64,000 nucleotides of DNA from assembly GCF_963576615.1 (NCBI RefSeq), contig NC_088711.1, forward strand, positions 17,764,182-17,828,181. Reading direction: 5' to 3'. Origin of the DNA: Watersipora subatra (Eukaryota; Bryozoa; Gymnolaemata; Cheilostomatida; Watersiporidae). The position numbers and the translations under genes were made by a program. A model generated the notes under the pieces. The model ran no database searches. It saw only the letters and a program-made list of their open reading frames with translations, and was not told the origin of the DNA. Below, piece by piece: positions 34,599 to 47,585 of the stretch (its first letter is position 1; every line of letters begins with the position of its first letter).

Positions 34599-34670
34599 GG
34601 TCGTGTGGTGTAGTGGTTATCACATCTGCTTTACACGCAGAAGGCCATGGGTTCGAAACCCATCATGACC
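34599..34670 (+). tRNA. tRNA-Val(TAC)
   Basis: Unit 2 counterpart of 25983; 187 bp lie between it and the end of Ty3 copy 1. Confidence 0.85.
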
Positions 34671-34911
34671 TAACACTTTTTGGCATAATTAATAACTTTT
34701 GTGAATAAGTTATGCCGAGAATGTACCATAAATCTGATCAGAAATCGCAATTTACATGGTGTTCCGTGGATTAGGAATGGCAAACCGTAAATGAAGAGTG
34801 CAAATGTGGTTTGGTGTCTGTGAACTTTTTTGAATTTTTTATAAGTACGATATGTTCACTATTCTTTATATACAACGCTTTTTATATAACAATTTAACAA
34901 TGTGTTGCCGT

Positions 34912-34983
34912 GGTCGTGTGGTGTAGTGGTTATCACATCTGCTTAATACGCAGAAGGTCATGGGTTCGAAACCCATCATGACC
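34912..34983 (+). tRNA. Valine-type tRNA with isoleucine anticodon (AAT)
   Basis: Unit 2 counterpart of 26296; loop TTAATAC, stems intact. Confidence 0.8.
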
Positions 34984-35225
34984 TAACACTTTTCTTGACG
35001 TAACTGATAACTTTTATTAATATAATATGCCGAGAATGTAACATATATCTGAGCAGAAATCGCCTTTATATGGTTTTTCCCTGAATATAAATGGCAAACC
35101 CTAAGTGAGACGTGCAAATGTGGTTTGGTTTCTGTGAACTTTTTTGAAATCTTTATAAGTACGATATGTTCATTATTCTATATATACAACGCTTTTCATA
35201 TAACAATTTAACAATGTGTTGCCGT

Positions 35226-35297
35226 GGTCGTGTGGTGTAGTGGTTATCACATCTGCTTAACACGCAGAAGGCCATGGGTTCGAAACCCATCATGACC
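35226..35297 (+). tRNA. tRNA-Val(AAC)
   Basis: Intact; upstream spacer differs from that of 26609, marking a change of spacer type between units. Confidence 0.85.
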
Positions 35298-35536
35298 TAA
35301 CACTTTTCTTGACATAACTGATATCTTTTGTTAAAATTGTATGCTGAGAATGTATCATAAATAATAAGAAATTGCCTTTATATGGTTTTCCGCTGAATAG
35401 AAATGGCAAACCCTAAATGAGAAGTGCAAATGTGGTTTGGTGTCTGTGAACGTTTTTAAAATCTTTATAAGTACGATATGTTCATTCATCTTGATATACA
35501 ACGCTTTTTTATAGCAACTTAACAATATGTTGGTGT

Positions 35537-35607
35537 GGTCGTGTGGTGTAGTGGTTATCACATCTGTTTAACACGCAGAAGGCATGGGTTCGAAAACCAT
35601 CATGACC
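35537..35607 (+). tRNA. tRNA-Val(AAC), 71 nt variant
   Basis: Unit 2 copy of 26920. Confidence 0.5.
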
Positions 35608-35848
35608 TAACACTTTCTTGGCATGCCTAATAACTTTTATTAATATAATATGCCGAGAATGTAACATATATCTGATCAGAAATCGCAAATTACATGGTTT
35701 TCCGCTGAATAAAAATGGCAAACCCTAAGTGAGAAGTGCAAATGTGGTTTGGTTTCTGTGAACTTTTTTGAATTCTTTATAAGTATGATATGTTCACTCA
35801 TCTCGATATACAACGCTTTTTTATAACAATTTAACAATGTGTTGGTGT

Positions 35849-35918
35849 GGATGTGTGGTGTGTTGGTTACTACATCTGTTAATGTCTAACAGGCCAAGGG
35901 CTCGAATCCTATCACGAC
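35849..35918 (+). pseudogene. tRNA-like pseudo unit
   Basis: Unit 2 copy of 27232. Confidence 0.6.
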
Positions 35919-36164
35919 TTTTATTTTAAACCGGAAAAACCAGATACTGGGATAAAAATGTGTAACAAATGGTTCATTGAATCTGGTGATGGAGAATACT
36001 TGCATCTTGTTTTTGATTTCAGAAATGAGGTATCATGACGGTAGACAGGGGAACTCGAGGGTCAACATTTATCATTTTTAATACGTCGCTCAGCCAATAA
36101 TAATTAATTACAGCGGATGTCCAGTACCAGATTTCACCAATGCTTTCGCATGGTCGACTAGGGT

Positions 36165-36236
36165 GGTCATGTGGTGTAGTGGTTATCACATCTGCTTCAC
36201 ACGCAGAAGGTCATGGGTTCGATACCCATCATGACC
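36165..36236 (+). tRNA. tRNA-Val(CAC)
   Basis: Unit 2 copy of 27548, with an empty Ty3 site after it. Confidence 0.85.
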
Positions 36237-36467
36237 TCACTTTTGATGCGAAATCCCAACATCACGCCGAGCAAATGTTTGACACGAATCACCAATGAGA
36301 GCGTAACGTTTAATAAAAGCATAACGAGTAATCCTGGCAACATAAGTAAACGAAACGATAGTTTTGGCAGGTCGCATCTACATGAGAATTGTTTTAAGAA
36401 ACCCAAAAGGACATTTAATATGAAACAATACCATGTTTTAAACCTTGACCCTCACCCAAAATGTAGA

Positions 36468-36539
36468 GGTCGTGTGGTGTAGTGGTTATCACATCTGCTT
36501 TACACGCAGAAGGCCATGGGTTCGAAACCCATCATGACC
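36468..36539 (+). tRNA. tRNA-Val(TAC)
   Basis: Unit 2 copy of 27851. Confidence 0.85.
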
Positions 36540-36780
36540 TAACACTTTTTGGCATAATTAATAACTTTTGTGAATAAGTTATGCCGAGAATGTACCATAA
36601 ATCTGATCAGAAATCGCAATTTACATGGTGTTCCGTGGATTAGGAATGGCAAACCGTAAATGAAGAGTGCAAATGTGGTTTGGTGTCTGTGAACTTTTTT
36701 GAATTTTTTATAAGTACGATATGTTCACTATTCTTTATATACAACGCTTTTTATATAACAATGTAACAATGTGTTGCCGT

Positions 36781-36852
36781 GGTCGTGTGGTGTAGTGGTT
36801 ATCACATCTGCTTAACACGCAGAAGGCCATGGGTTCGAAACCCATCATGACC
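36781..36852 (+). tRNA. tRNA-Val(AAC)
   Basis: Unit 2 copy of 28164. Confidence 0.85.
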
Positions 36853-37092
36853 TAACACTTTTCTTGACATAACTGATAACTTTTGTTAAAATTGTATGCT
36901 GAGAATGTATCATAAATAATAAGAAATTGCCTTTATATGGTTTTCCGCTGAATAGAAATGGCAAACCCTAAATGAGAAGTGCAAATGTGGTTTGGTGTCT
37001 GTGAACTCTTGTGAATTTTTTATAAGTACGATATGTTCACTATTCTTTATATACGACGCTTTTTATATAACAATTTCACAATGTGTTGCCGT

Positions 37093-37164
37093 GGTCGTGT
37101 GGTGTAGTGGTTATCACATCTGCTTAACACGCAGAAGGCCATGGGTTCGAAAACCATCATGACC
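37093..37164 (+). tRNA. tRNA-Val(AAC), T-stem mismatch
   Basis: Unit 2 copy of 28476. Confidence 0.6.
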
Positions 37165-37406
37165 TAAAACTTTTTTGGCATGCCTAATAACTTTTATTAA
37201 TATAGTATGCCGAGAATGTAACATATATCTGATCGAAAATCGCAAATTACATGGTTTTTTTGCTGAATAGAAATGGCAAACCCTAAGTGAGAAGTGAAAA
37301 TGTGGTTTGGTTTCTGTGAACTTTTTTGAATTCTTTATAAGTACGATATGTTCACTCATCTTGATATACAACGCTTTTTTATAGCAATTTAACAATGTGT
37401 TGGTGT

Positions 37407-37478
37407 GGTCGTGTGGTGTAGTGGTTATCACATCTGCTTAACACGCAGAAGGCCATGGGTTCGAAACCCATCATGACC
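37407..37478 (+). tRNA. tRNA-Val(AAC)
   Basis: Unit 2 copy of 28790. Confidence 0.85.
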
Positions 37479-37717
37479 TAACACTTTTCTTGACATAACT
37501 GATAACTTTTGTTAAAATTGTATGCTGAGAATGTATCATAAATAATAAGAAATTGCCTTTATATGGTTTTCCGCTGAATAGAAATGGCAAACCCTAAATG
37601 AGAAGTGCAAATGTGGTTTGGTGTCTGTGAACGTTTTTAAAATCTTTATAAGTACGATATGTTCATTCATCTTGATATACAACGCTTTTTTATAGCAATT
37701 TAACAATGTGTTGGTGT

Positions 37718-37789
37718 GGTCGTGTGGTGTAGTGGTTATCACATCTGTTTAACACGCAGAAGGCCATGGGTTCGAAAACCATCATGACC
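37718..37789 (+). tRNA. tRNA-Val(AAC), T-stem mismatch
   Basis: Unit 2 copy of 29101. Confidence 0.55.
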
Positions 37790-38030
37790 TAACACTTTCT
37801 TGGCATGCCTAATAACTTTTATTAATATAATATGCCGAGAATGTAACATATATCTGATCAGAAATCGCAAATTACATAGTTTTCCGCTGAATAGAAATGG
37901 CAAACCCTAAGTGAGAAGTGCAAATGTGGTTTGGTTTCTGTGAACTTTTTTGAATTCTTTATAAGTATGATATGTTCACTCATCTCGATATACAACGCTT
38001 TTTTATAACAATTTAACAATGTGTTGGTGT

Positions 38031-38100
38031 GGATGTGTGGTGTGTTGGTTACTACATCTGTTAACGTCTAAAAGGCCAAGGGCTCGAATCCTATCACGAC
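38031..38100 (+). pseudogene. tRNA-like pseudo unit
   Basis: Unit 2 copy of 29414. Confidence 0.6.
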
Positions 38101-38347
38101 TTTTATTTTAAACCGGAAAAACCAGATACTGGGATAAAAATGTGTAACAATTGGTTCATTGAATCTGGTGATGGAGAATACTTGCATCTTGTTTTCGATT
38201 TCAGAAATGAGGTATCATGACGGTAGACAGGGGAACTCGAGGGTTTATCATTTATCATTTTTAATACGTCGCTCAGCCAATAATAATTAATTACAGCGGA
38301 TGTCCAGTACCAGATTTCACCAATGCTTTCGCATGGTCGACTAGGGT

Positions 38348-38419
38348 GGTCATGTGGTGTAGTGGTTATCACATCTGCTTCACACGCAGAAGGTCATGGG
38401 TTCGATACCCATCATGACC
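38348..38419 (+). tRNA. tRNA-Val(CAC) next to Ty3 copy 2
   Basis: Unit 2 copy of 29731, 49 bp upstream of the LTR. Confidence 0.85.
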
Positions 38420-38468
38420 TCACTTTTGATGCGAAATCCCAACATCATGCCGAGCAAATGTTTGACAC

Positions 38469-38644
38469 TGTTATATGTGTACTAAGTATGTGTGACCTTG
38501 AAGCAATGTTATGGGTGGTCTAGCTGATGTTATCTTTATGACTCATCAGTACCGATCAAGCAGCCTAGCTAAGCAGTCGTCTTGAATTATCCTTGTCAAC
38601 ATTCATACAATAAAACCACCTTGAGGAAACTCCACATTATAATA
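38469..38644 (+). repeat. 5' LTR, copy 2
   Basis: 176 bp, same as the copy 1 5' LTR. Confidence 0.9.
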
Positions 38645-38696
38645 TGGTGTCAGGACGTCTATAGTATATAGTGTGGATTATCGCTTCTGGATAGTA

Positions 38697-41600
38697 ATGG
38701 CAGAGGGTGGTTTGCGAGCTCCAGGTTGCTTTATATCTAATGCTGGCAACCCCAGTGAGACTAGCAGAAGCTGGCACGAATGGCTTGAACAATTTAACTT
38801 TTATATGCTAGCAACAGAGAAGTCAACAAAAGGGGGAGAAATCCAAGTAGCCATACTGTTAACCCTACTTGGACCACAGGGTCAGGAGATATTCCGAACT
38901 TTCAATCTTCCTGAAGAAGACCGCAAGGATATTGAAAAGGTTAAGGAGGCATTCACCCGGCACTTTACACCACAAGTGAAAATTATCTATGAACGGTACA
39001 AGTTTCATAACAGAACACAGCTTCCAGGTGAATCATTCGACAATTTTTTAACTGCACTACGCGGACTCTTGTCTACTTGCAATATACATGCTGATGAACA
39101 AAATAGTGCTCTGATAGACAGAATTGTATGTGGCATTAACTCACCAGAAGTCAGAGAGGACATATTCAATTTAGATGGCAATCCGGATTTGAACAAAATT
39201 ATACAGCTGTGTCGTCGGGCGGAAGCCACCAAACATTATCTTACAGATATGAAAATCGACAAAGAGAATGCTAATATTAATACAGTACAACAACCGAACC
39301 ATCTAGCTCACAAGAATAAGAACGGCGCCAGAGTAAATAACTGTAAATACTGTAAGTCGAGTCACCCTAAAGGAGCATGCCCTGCATACGGCAAAGAGTG
39401 CCGAAATTGCCACAAGATGAATCATTTCAGCATAGCTTGTATGGCACCACAGCGTAAGTCTGCTGCCAAAGCTGCATATGAGCTAGTAGAGACCAGTGGA
39501 CAACAGAATGACATAACTTTTACTGTGAACAACGACAAGAGCCGAAGAGAATGGTGCATCACCACAAGGTGCAATGAAAAGCCGCTACATCTCAAAGTTG
39601 ACACTGGAGCTTCATGCAATGTCATGCCTAAAGGGATATTTGACTCTTTATCGGTGCATACACCTCTACAAAAGTATGGCAAGTCATTAGTTTCATTTAG
39701 CAACCATGAACTAGATGTACTAGGTAAAGTAACATTGTTGGTGGATGTTAGCGCTCGTTTTGTACCACTAGATTTTGTAATAGTGTCATCAAGTGCAGGT
39801 CAGAAGACCTTGTTAGGATTACCAAGTGCAATGGAATTGGGTTTGGTCAATGTCTCAAATACAGTCAGCGATGACCTTGCTAAAGCTTACCCAGATGTGT
39901 TCAGTGGTTTGGGGTGCCTCCCATGCAAACATGCTCTGCAACTGAAAGAAAATGCTAAACCAGTAATTCAAAGTGCCAGAAGGGTTCCCTTTAGATTGCG
40001 CAATAAGTTGAAGGACACTCTTCAAAAAATGGAATCTCAGGGCACTATAGCCAAAGTGAAACAGGCCACAGATTGGGTTCATCCTATTGTAAATGTATTA
40101 AAACCAAATGGCTCACTTAGAATTTGTCTAGATCCTACTCAGTTGAATAAATGTTTACGGCGTGAACATTTTGCACTACCCACGGCATCAGAAATATTTG
40201 CTAAACTATCTAAATCGCGGGTATTCACAACGTTAGACGCTACATCTGGCTTCTTACAGTTGGAGCTAGACGAAGATAGTAGCCTACTCACCACATTTGC
40301 CACTCCCTTCGGTAGATACAGGTTTTTAAGGTTGCCATATGGTATTTCTTCAAGCCCAGAGATATTTTGTCTCACAGTTTCTGAACTATTTGAGGATATA
40401 AAAGGCGTTGAGTGCTATGTCGATGACCTCTTGATTCATGCACCCACAATGGCTGAACATGACGCAATCCTCAAATCAGTGCTAGAGAGGTGCCGAGAAA
40501 AGAACCTCCGGTTAAATGAGTCAAAGTGTACATTCAGACAAAAGCACATCAAATATCTAGGTCACATAATTGGGGACGGGGTCATCAAGCCTGATCCAGC
40601 TAAGATCAAAGCAGTCATTGACATGCCTCAACCACAAAATGTGGAAGATGTTCGTAGATTGCTTGGAATGGCAACTTATCTCTCAAAGTTTTGCCCTAAT
40701 TTGTCAGACATAACCACCCCGCTGAGAGAACTAACAAAAAAAATGCGACTTGGTCGTGGTCAGGCACACATGATGAGTCCTTGGCACAACTGAAGGCTGT
40801 GGTGACATCCACTCCAGCATTGCGAATGTTTGATCCAGACCTGCCTATTGTATTATCTGTGGACTCCAGTCAGTTTGGCATGGGTGCAGTGATAATGCAT
40901 AACGGGCAGCCAATTGAGTTTGCTAGCTGCACACTGACAGACACTCAAAAAAAGTATGCTCAAATCGAAAAAGAATATCTAGCAGTTCAGTTTGGCTTAC
41001 GAAGATTCCATCAATATATATATGGTCAACATGTAGTGGTAGAAACGGATCATCTTCCACTCATAGGAATCATGAATAAGGGTCTTAATGATATCAGTCC
41101 CAGGCTATTGAGAATGAGACTACGCAATCAATTATATGATTACACACTTGTGCATAAACCAGGTAAAGCTCTAGTTCTTGCAGACACACTATCGCGTGCC
41201 TTTTTGGCAGATTTATGTGAAGATGCAGAAGCTCTAAGCTCACTAGATACAGAACAAATCCATTCAGTCACTAGCGGTGTCCTTAGAAACCCAACCTTCA
41301 AAGACCGGCTCCTTAGCACAGTGCAATCAGACAGCACTCTACAAATCCTTAGCAGCTACATACGAAATGGCTGGCCAGCTAAGAGGAGAATGTGCATTGA
41401 ACCACTGAAACCATTTTGGGCAGCGAGATATGATTTGACGACACACGATGGTCTGATACTTAAAAACAGTCAAATAGTTATCCCAGTGTCTATGCGCAAG
41501 CAGGTAATAGATATCATTCACATAGGACATTTAGGGGTTAGTAAGTGCATAGAGAAAGCCAAAAATTCCGTGTACTGGCCAGGTTATCAGGGGCAGATAC

Positions 41601-42685
41601 AGGATGTGGTGTTGAGTTGTGCAACATGCCAGGAGAATGTGAGGGCAAATGCACAATGTGCTTACGAACCATATGACATACCGCAGTATCCAATGCAATC
41701 AGTAAGCATAGATGTTTTTCACTTAGCTGGCAAGGAGTATCTAGTCACGGTAGACAGATATTCCAAATGGCCTACCTGCTGTGAGCTGAAGAATGCAAAC
41801 TCAAGTAGCATTGTCGAGATACTGCGTAGGCAGTTCCTTGACTTTGGTAGACCTGAGATCCTAGTTTCTGATAATGCTTCGTATTTTACATCATTTGAAT
41901 TTGAACAGTTTCTAAAAGAACTTGAGATACAGCACATCACATCTAGCCCGTACTATTCTCGTTCTAACGGCCTTGCTGAAAGGATGAATCAAACTATCAA
42001 AAGCAGCCTGAAAAAGGCCCATGAGTCAAATCAAACATTGTTTGATGTCTTAGCCTCCCTTCGATCTACACCACTGGGGGGTAAATTACCATCACCTTCA
42101 GTTCTATTACAGTCAAGAAATCTAAGAAACAATCTTCAGTTCATGCCTCAACAGCTCAAACTTCAAAAAGTAGACATTAACCTGATTGAGAAAGCTTTCA
42201 GAGAGCGCCAGTCGCAAGATATGTTCAACACAAGCCCAGCTAGGCGACCTATTGAGATGTGTGTGGGCATGAGAGTTTGGTGCCAACTAGGCCATCGGCG
42301 TTGGGTAGATGGTGTGATCATCCGGAGAGCAGAGACACCCAGGAGTTTTTATGTGAATATCGGCAAGGGTAGAGTTTTTAGAAGGAACATAAAATTCTTG
42401 AGGCCATACAAGGAAGCCCCAACAACCCTGCAATCTTTGCAATTAGAGAATATAACCATGCGTAATTTTATGGCAGTGGAACATAGACCGGCACAAGGTG
42501 TAGACCACAATGACACAAGGTCAGAGGCCACACAGCCTTTAACCTCATCAGATACCTCACAGTCTTCACACACCACCCACCAGCCTAGTAGTAATTATCA
42601 GTCACTTCCATCTGCGCAAACGCACACAACTAGGTCAGGGCGCATATCCAAACCACCAGTGAGGTACCCCCAGCCAGAAAACTAA
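38697..42685 (+). pseudogene. gag-pol coding region, copy 2 (broken)
   Basis: Same content and state as the copy 1 coding region; about one break. Confidence 0.85.
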
Positions 42686-42852
42686 TTTTAAAAATTGAGC
42701 ATGTAACATTAACCTCGCTTAGTAAGCTACATCCACCGACATACATTTTAGTTAACTCAGCTCCAAACTCTATTATAAACATTTTCTATTTTTATGCTTT
42801 TGTATTCACTGACATTTTAAGTTTTGTTTTACTGTCCTCCCAAAAAGGAGCG

Positions 42853-43028
42853 TGTTATATGTGTACTAAGTATGTGTGACCTTGAAGCAATGTTATGGGT
42901 GGTCTAGCTGATGTTATCTTTATGACTCATCAGTACCGATCAAGCAGCCTAGCTAAGCAATCGTCTTGAATTATCCTTGTCAACATTCATACAATAAAAC
43001 CACCTTGAGGAAACTCCACATTATAATA
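42853..43028 (+). repeat. 3' LTR, copy 2
   Basis: 176 bp; shares the single 5'/3' LTR difference seen in all copies. Confidence 0.9.
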
Positions 43029-43215
43029 GACACGAATCACCAATGAGAGCGTAACGTTTAATAAAAGCATAACGAGTAATCCTGGCAACATAAGTAAACG
43101 AAACGATAGTTTTGGCAGGTCGCATCTACATGAGAATTGTTTTAAGGAACCCAAAAGGATATTTAATATGAAACAATACCATGTTTTAAACCTTGACCCT
43201 CACCCAAAATGTAGA

Positions 43216-43287
43216 GGTCGTGTGGTGTAGTGGTTATCACATCTGCTTTACACGCAGAAGGCCATGGGTTCGAAACCCATCATGACC
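43216..43287 (+). tRNA. tRNA-Val(TAC)
   Basis: First gene of unit 3. Confidence 0.85.
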
Positions 43288-43528
43288 TAACACTTTTTGG
43301 CATAATTAATAACTTTTGTGAATAAGTTATGCCGAGAATGTACCATAAATCTGATCAGAAATCGCAATTTACATGGTGTTCCGTGGATTAGGAATGGCAA
43401 ACCGTAAATGAAGAGTGCAAATGTGGTTTGGTGTCTGTGAACTTTTTTGAATTTTTTATAAGTACGATATGTTCACTATTCTTTATATACAACGCTTTTT
43501 ATATAACAATTTAACAATGTGTTGCCGT

Positions 43529-43600
43529 GGTCGTGTGGTGTAGTGGTTATCACATCTGCTTAATACGCAGAAGGTCATGGGTTCGAAACCCATCATGACC
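43529..43600 (+). tRNA. Valine-type tRNA with isoleucine anticodon (AAT)
   Basis: First AAT gene of unit 3; start of the 938-bp duplicated trio. Confidence 0.8.
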
Positions 43601-43842
43601 TAACACTTTTCTTGACGTAACTGATAACTTTTATTAATATAATATGCCGAGAATGTAACATATATCTGAGCAGAAATCGCCTTTATATGGTTTTTCCCTG
43701 AATATAAATGGCAAACCCTAAGTGAGACGTGCAAATGTGGTTTGGTTTCTGTGAACTTTTTTGAAATCTTTATAAGTACGATATGTTCATTATTCTATAT
43801 ATACAACGCTTTTTATATAACAATTTAACAATGTGTTGCCGT

Positions 43843-43914
43843 GGTCGTGTGGTGTAGTGGTTATCACATCTGCTTAACACGCAGAAGGCCATGGGTTCGA
43901 AACCCATCATGACC
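43843..43914 (+). tRNA. tRNA-Val(AAC)
   Basis: Second member of the first trio; intact. Confidence 0.85.
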
Positions 43915-44153
43915 TAACACTTTTCTTGACATAACTGATATCTTTTGTTAAAATTGTATGCTGAGAATGTATCATAAATAATAAGAAATTGCCTTTATAT
44001 GGTTTTCCGCTGAATAGAAATGGCAAACCCTAAATGAGAAGTGCAAATGTGGTTTGGTGTCTGTGAACGTTTTTAAAATCTTTATAAGTACGATATGTTC
44101 ATTCATCTTGATATACAACGCTTTTTTATAGCAACTTAACAATATGTTGGTGT

Positions 44154-44224
44154 GGTCGTGTGGTGTAGTGGTTATCACATCTGTTTAACACGCAGAAGGC
44201 ATGGGTTCGAAAACCATCATGACC
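44154..44224 (+). tRNA. tRNA-Val(AAC), 71 nt variant
   Basis: Third member of the first trio; A61 mismatch and one base short. Confidence 0.5.
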
Positions 44225-44466
44225 TAACACTTTCTTGGCATGCCTAATAACTTTTATTAATATAATATGCCGAGAATGTACCATAAATCTGATCAGAAAT
44301 CGCAATTTACATGGTGTTCCGTGGATTAGGAATGGCAAACCGTAAATGAAGAGTGCAAATGTGGTTTGGTGTCTGTGAACTTTTTTGAATTTTTTATAAG
44401 TACGATATGTTCACTATTCTTTATATACAACGCTTTTTATATAACAATTTAACAATGTGTTGCCGT

Positions 44467-44538
44467 GGTCGTGTGGTGTAGTGGTTATCACATCTGCTTA
44501 ATACGCAGAAGGTCATGGGTTCGAAACCCATCATGACC
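44467..44538 (+). tRNA. Valine-type tRNA with isoleucine anticodon (AAT)
   Basis: Duplicate of 43529. Confidence 0.8.
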
Positions 44539-44780
44539 TAACACTTTTCTTGACGTAACTGATAACTTTTATTAATATAATATGCCGAGAATGTAACATA
44601 TATCTGAGCAGAAATCGCCTTTATATGGTTTTTCCCTGAATATAAATGGCAAACCCTAAGTGAGACGTGCAAATGTGGTTTGGTTTCTGTGAACTTTTTT
44701 GAAATCTTTATAAGTACGATATGTTCATTATTCTATATATACAACGCTTTTTATATAACAATTTAACAATGTGTTGCCGT

Positions 44781-44852
44781 GGTCGCGTGGTGTAGTGGTT
44801 ATCACATCTGCTTAACACGCAGAAGGCCATGGGTTCGAAACCCATCATGACC
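44781..44852 (+). tRNA. tRNA-Val(AAC), acceptor variant
   Basis: Duplicate of 43843 with acceptor GGTCGCG, giving a C-A mismatch at pair 6-67. Confidence 0.65.
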
Positions 44853-45091
44853 TAACACTTTTCTTGACATAACTGATATCTTTTGTTAAAATTGTATGCT
44901 GAGAATGTATCATAAATAATAAGAAATTGCCTTTATATGGTTTTCCGCTGAATAGAAATGGCAAACCCTAAATGAGAAGTGCAAATGTGGTTTGGTGTCT
45001 GTGAACGTTTTTAAAATCTTTATAAGTACGATATGTTCATTCATCTTGATATACAACGCTTTTTTATAGCAACTTAACAATATGTTGGTGT

Positions 45092-45162
45092 GGTCGTGTG
45101 GTGTAGTGGTTATCACATCTGTTTAACACGCAGAAGGCATGGGTTCGAAAACCATCATGACC
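45092..45162 (+). tRNA. tRNA-Val(AAC), 71 nt variant
   Basis: Duplicate of 44154. Confidence 0.5.
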
Positions 45163-45403
45163 TAACACTTTCTGGGCATGCCTAATAACTTTTATTAATA
45201 TAATATGCCGAGAATGTAACATATATCTGATCAGAAATCGCAAATTACATGGTTTTCCGCTGAATAAAAATGGCAAACCCTAAGTGAGAAGTGCAAATGT
45301 GGTTTGGTTTCTGTGAACTTTTTTGAATTCTTTATAAGTATGATATGTTCACTCATCTCGATATACAACGCTTTTTTATAACAATTTAACAATGTGTTGG
45401 TGT

Positions 45404-45473
45404 GGATGTGTGGTGTGTTGGTTACTACATCTGTTAATGTCTAACAGGCCAAGGGCTCGAATCCTATCACGAC
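45404..45473 (+). pseudogene. tRNA-like pseudo unit
   Basis: Unit 3 counterpart of 27232. Confidence 0.6.
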
Positions 45474-45719
45474 TTTTATTTTAAACCGGAAAAACCAGAT
45501 ACTGGGATAAAAATGTGTAACAAATGGTTCATTGAATCTGGTGATGGAGAATACTTGCATCTTGTTTTTGATTTCAGAAATGAGGTATCATGACGGTAGA
45601 CAGGGGAACTCGAGGGTCAACATTTATCATTTTTAATACGTCGCTCAGCCAATAATAATTAATTACAGCGGATGTCCAGTACCAGATTTCACCAATGCTT
45701 TCGCATGGTCGACTAGGGT

Positions 45720-45791
45720 GGTCATGTGGTGTAGTGGTTATCACATCTGCTTCACACGCAGAAGGTCATGGGTTCGATACCCATCATGACC
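45720..45791 (+). tRNA. tRNA-Val(CAC)
   Basis: Unit 3 counterpart of 27548. Confidence 0.85.
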
Positions 45792-46022
45792 TCACTTTTG
45801 ATGCGAAATCCCAACATCACGCCGAGCAAATGTTTGACACGAATCACCAATGAGAGCGTAACGTTTAATAAAAGCATAACGAGTAATCCTGGCAACATAA
45901 GTAAACGAAACGATAGTTTTGGCAGGTCGCATCTACATGAGAATTGTTTTAAGAAACCCAAAAGGACATTTAATATGAAACAATACCATGTTTTAAACCT
46001 TGACCCTCACCCAAAATGTAGA

Positions 46023-46094
46023 GGTCGTGTGGTGTAGTGGTTATCACATCTGCTTTACACGCAGAAGGCCATGGGTTCGAAACCCATCATGACC
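46023..46094 (+). tRNA. tRNA-Val(TAC)
   Basis: Unit 3 counterpart of 27851. Confidence 0.85.
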
Positions 46095-46335
46095 TAACAC
46101 TTTTTGGCATAATTAATAACTTTTGTGAATAAGTTATGCCGAGAATGTACCATAAATCTGATCAGAAATCGCAATTTACATGGTGTTCCGTGGATTAGGA
46201 ATGGCAAACCGTAAATGAAGAGTGCAAATGTGGTTTGGTGTCTGTGAACTTTTTTGAATTTTTTATAAGTACGATATGTTCACTATTCTTTATATACAAC
46301 GCTTTTTATATAACAATGTAACAATGTGTTGCCGT

Positions 46336-46407
46336 GGTCGTGTGGTGTAGTGGTTATCACATCTGCTTAACACGCAGAAGGCCATGGGTTCGAAACCCAT
46401 CATGACC
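46336..46407 (+). tRNA. tRNA-Val(AAC)
   Basis: Unit 3 counterpart of 28164. Confidence 0.85.
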
Positions 46408-46647
46408 TAACACTTTTCTTGACATAACTGATAACTTTTGTTAAAATTGTATGCTGAGAATGTATCATAAATAATAAGAAATTGCCTTTATATGGTTTTC
46501 CGCTGAATAGAAATGGCAAACCCTAAATGAGAAGTGCAAATGTGGTTTGGTGTCTGTGAACTCTTGTGAATTTTTTATAAGTACGATATGTTCACTATTC
46601 TTTATATACGACGCTTTTTATATAACAATTTCACAATGTGTTGCCGT

Positions 46648-46719
46648 GGTCGTGTGGTGTAGTGGTTATCACATCTGCTTAACACGCAGAAGGCCATGGG
46701 TTCGAAAACCATCATGACC
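46648..46719 (+). tRNA. tRNA-Val(AAC), T-stem mismatch
   Basis: Unit 3 counterpart of 28476. Confidence 0.6.
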
Positions 46720-46961
46720 TAAAACTTTTTTGGCATGCCTAATAACTTTTATTAATATAGTATGCCGAGAATGTAACATATATCTGATCGAAAATCGCAA
46801 ATTACATGGTTTTTTTGCTGAATAGAAATGGCAAACCCTAAGTGAGAAGTGAAAATGTGGTTTGGTTTCTGTGAACTTTTTTGAATTCTTTATAAGTACG
46901 ATATGTTCACTCATCTTGATATACAACGCTTTTTTATAGCAATTTAACAATGTGTTGGTGT

Positions 46962-47033
46962 GGTCGTGTGGTGTAGTGGTTATCACATCTGCTTAACACG
47001 CAGAAGGCCATGGGTTCGAAACCCATCATGACC
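46962..47033 (+). tRNA. tRNA-Val(AAC)
   Basis: Unit 3 counterpart of 28790. Confidence 0.85.
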
Positions 47034-47272
47034 TAACACTTTTCTTGACATAACTGATAACTTTTGTTAAAATTGTATGCTGAGAATGTATCATAAATAA
47101 TAAGAAATTGCCTTTATATGGTTTTCCGCTGAATAGAAATGGCAAACCCTAAATGAGAAGTGCAAATGTGGTTTGGTGTCTGTGAACGTTTTTAAAATCT
47201 TTATAAGTACGATATGTTCATTCATCTTGATATACAACGCTTTTTTATAGCAATTTAACAATGTGTTGGTGT

Positions 47273-47344
47273 GGTCGTGTGGTGTAGTGGTTATCACATC
47301 TGTTTAACACGCAGAAGGCCATGGGTTCGAAAACCATCATGACC
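47273..47344 (+). tRNA. tRNA-Val(AAC), T-stem mismatch
   Basis: Unit 3 counterpart of 29101. Confidence 0.55.
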
Positions 47345-47585
47345 TAACACTTTCTTGGCATGCCTAATAACTTTTATTAATATAATATGCCGAGAATGTA
47401 ACATATATCTGATCAGAAATCGCAAATTACATAGTTTTCCGCTGAATAGAAATGGCAAACCCTAAGTGAGAAGTGCAAATGTGGTTTGGTTTCTGTGAAC
47501 TTTTTTGAATTCTTTATAAGTATGATATGTTCACTCATCTCGATATACAACGCTTTTTTATAACAATTTAACAATGTGTTGGTGT

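Larger units (their letters stand above)
34412..43028 (+). repeat. Higher-order unit 2 (8617 bp)
   Basis: Same order as unit 1, ending in Ty3/gypsy copy 2. From about 35,226 on it looks the same as unit 1 at an offset of 8617 bp. Confidence 0.85.
38469..43028 (+). mobile_element. Ty3/gypsy LTR retrotransposon, copy 2 (broken)
   Basis: 4560 bp with GACAC at 38464-38468 and 43029-43033. It looks the same as copy 1, including being broken about once, and sits at the same place in its unit. It therefore arose by segment duplication, not by a new insertion. Confidence 0.9.
43529..45404 (+). repeat. 938-bp tandem duplication of a tRNA trio
   Basis: Genes at 43529, 43843 and 44154 are repeated at 44467, 44781 and 45092, each exactly 938 bp on. 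Confidence 0.85.
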
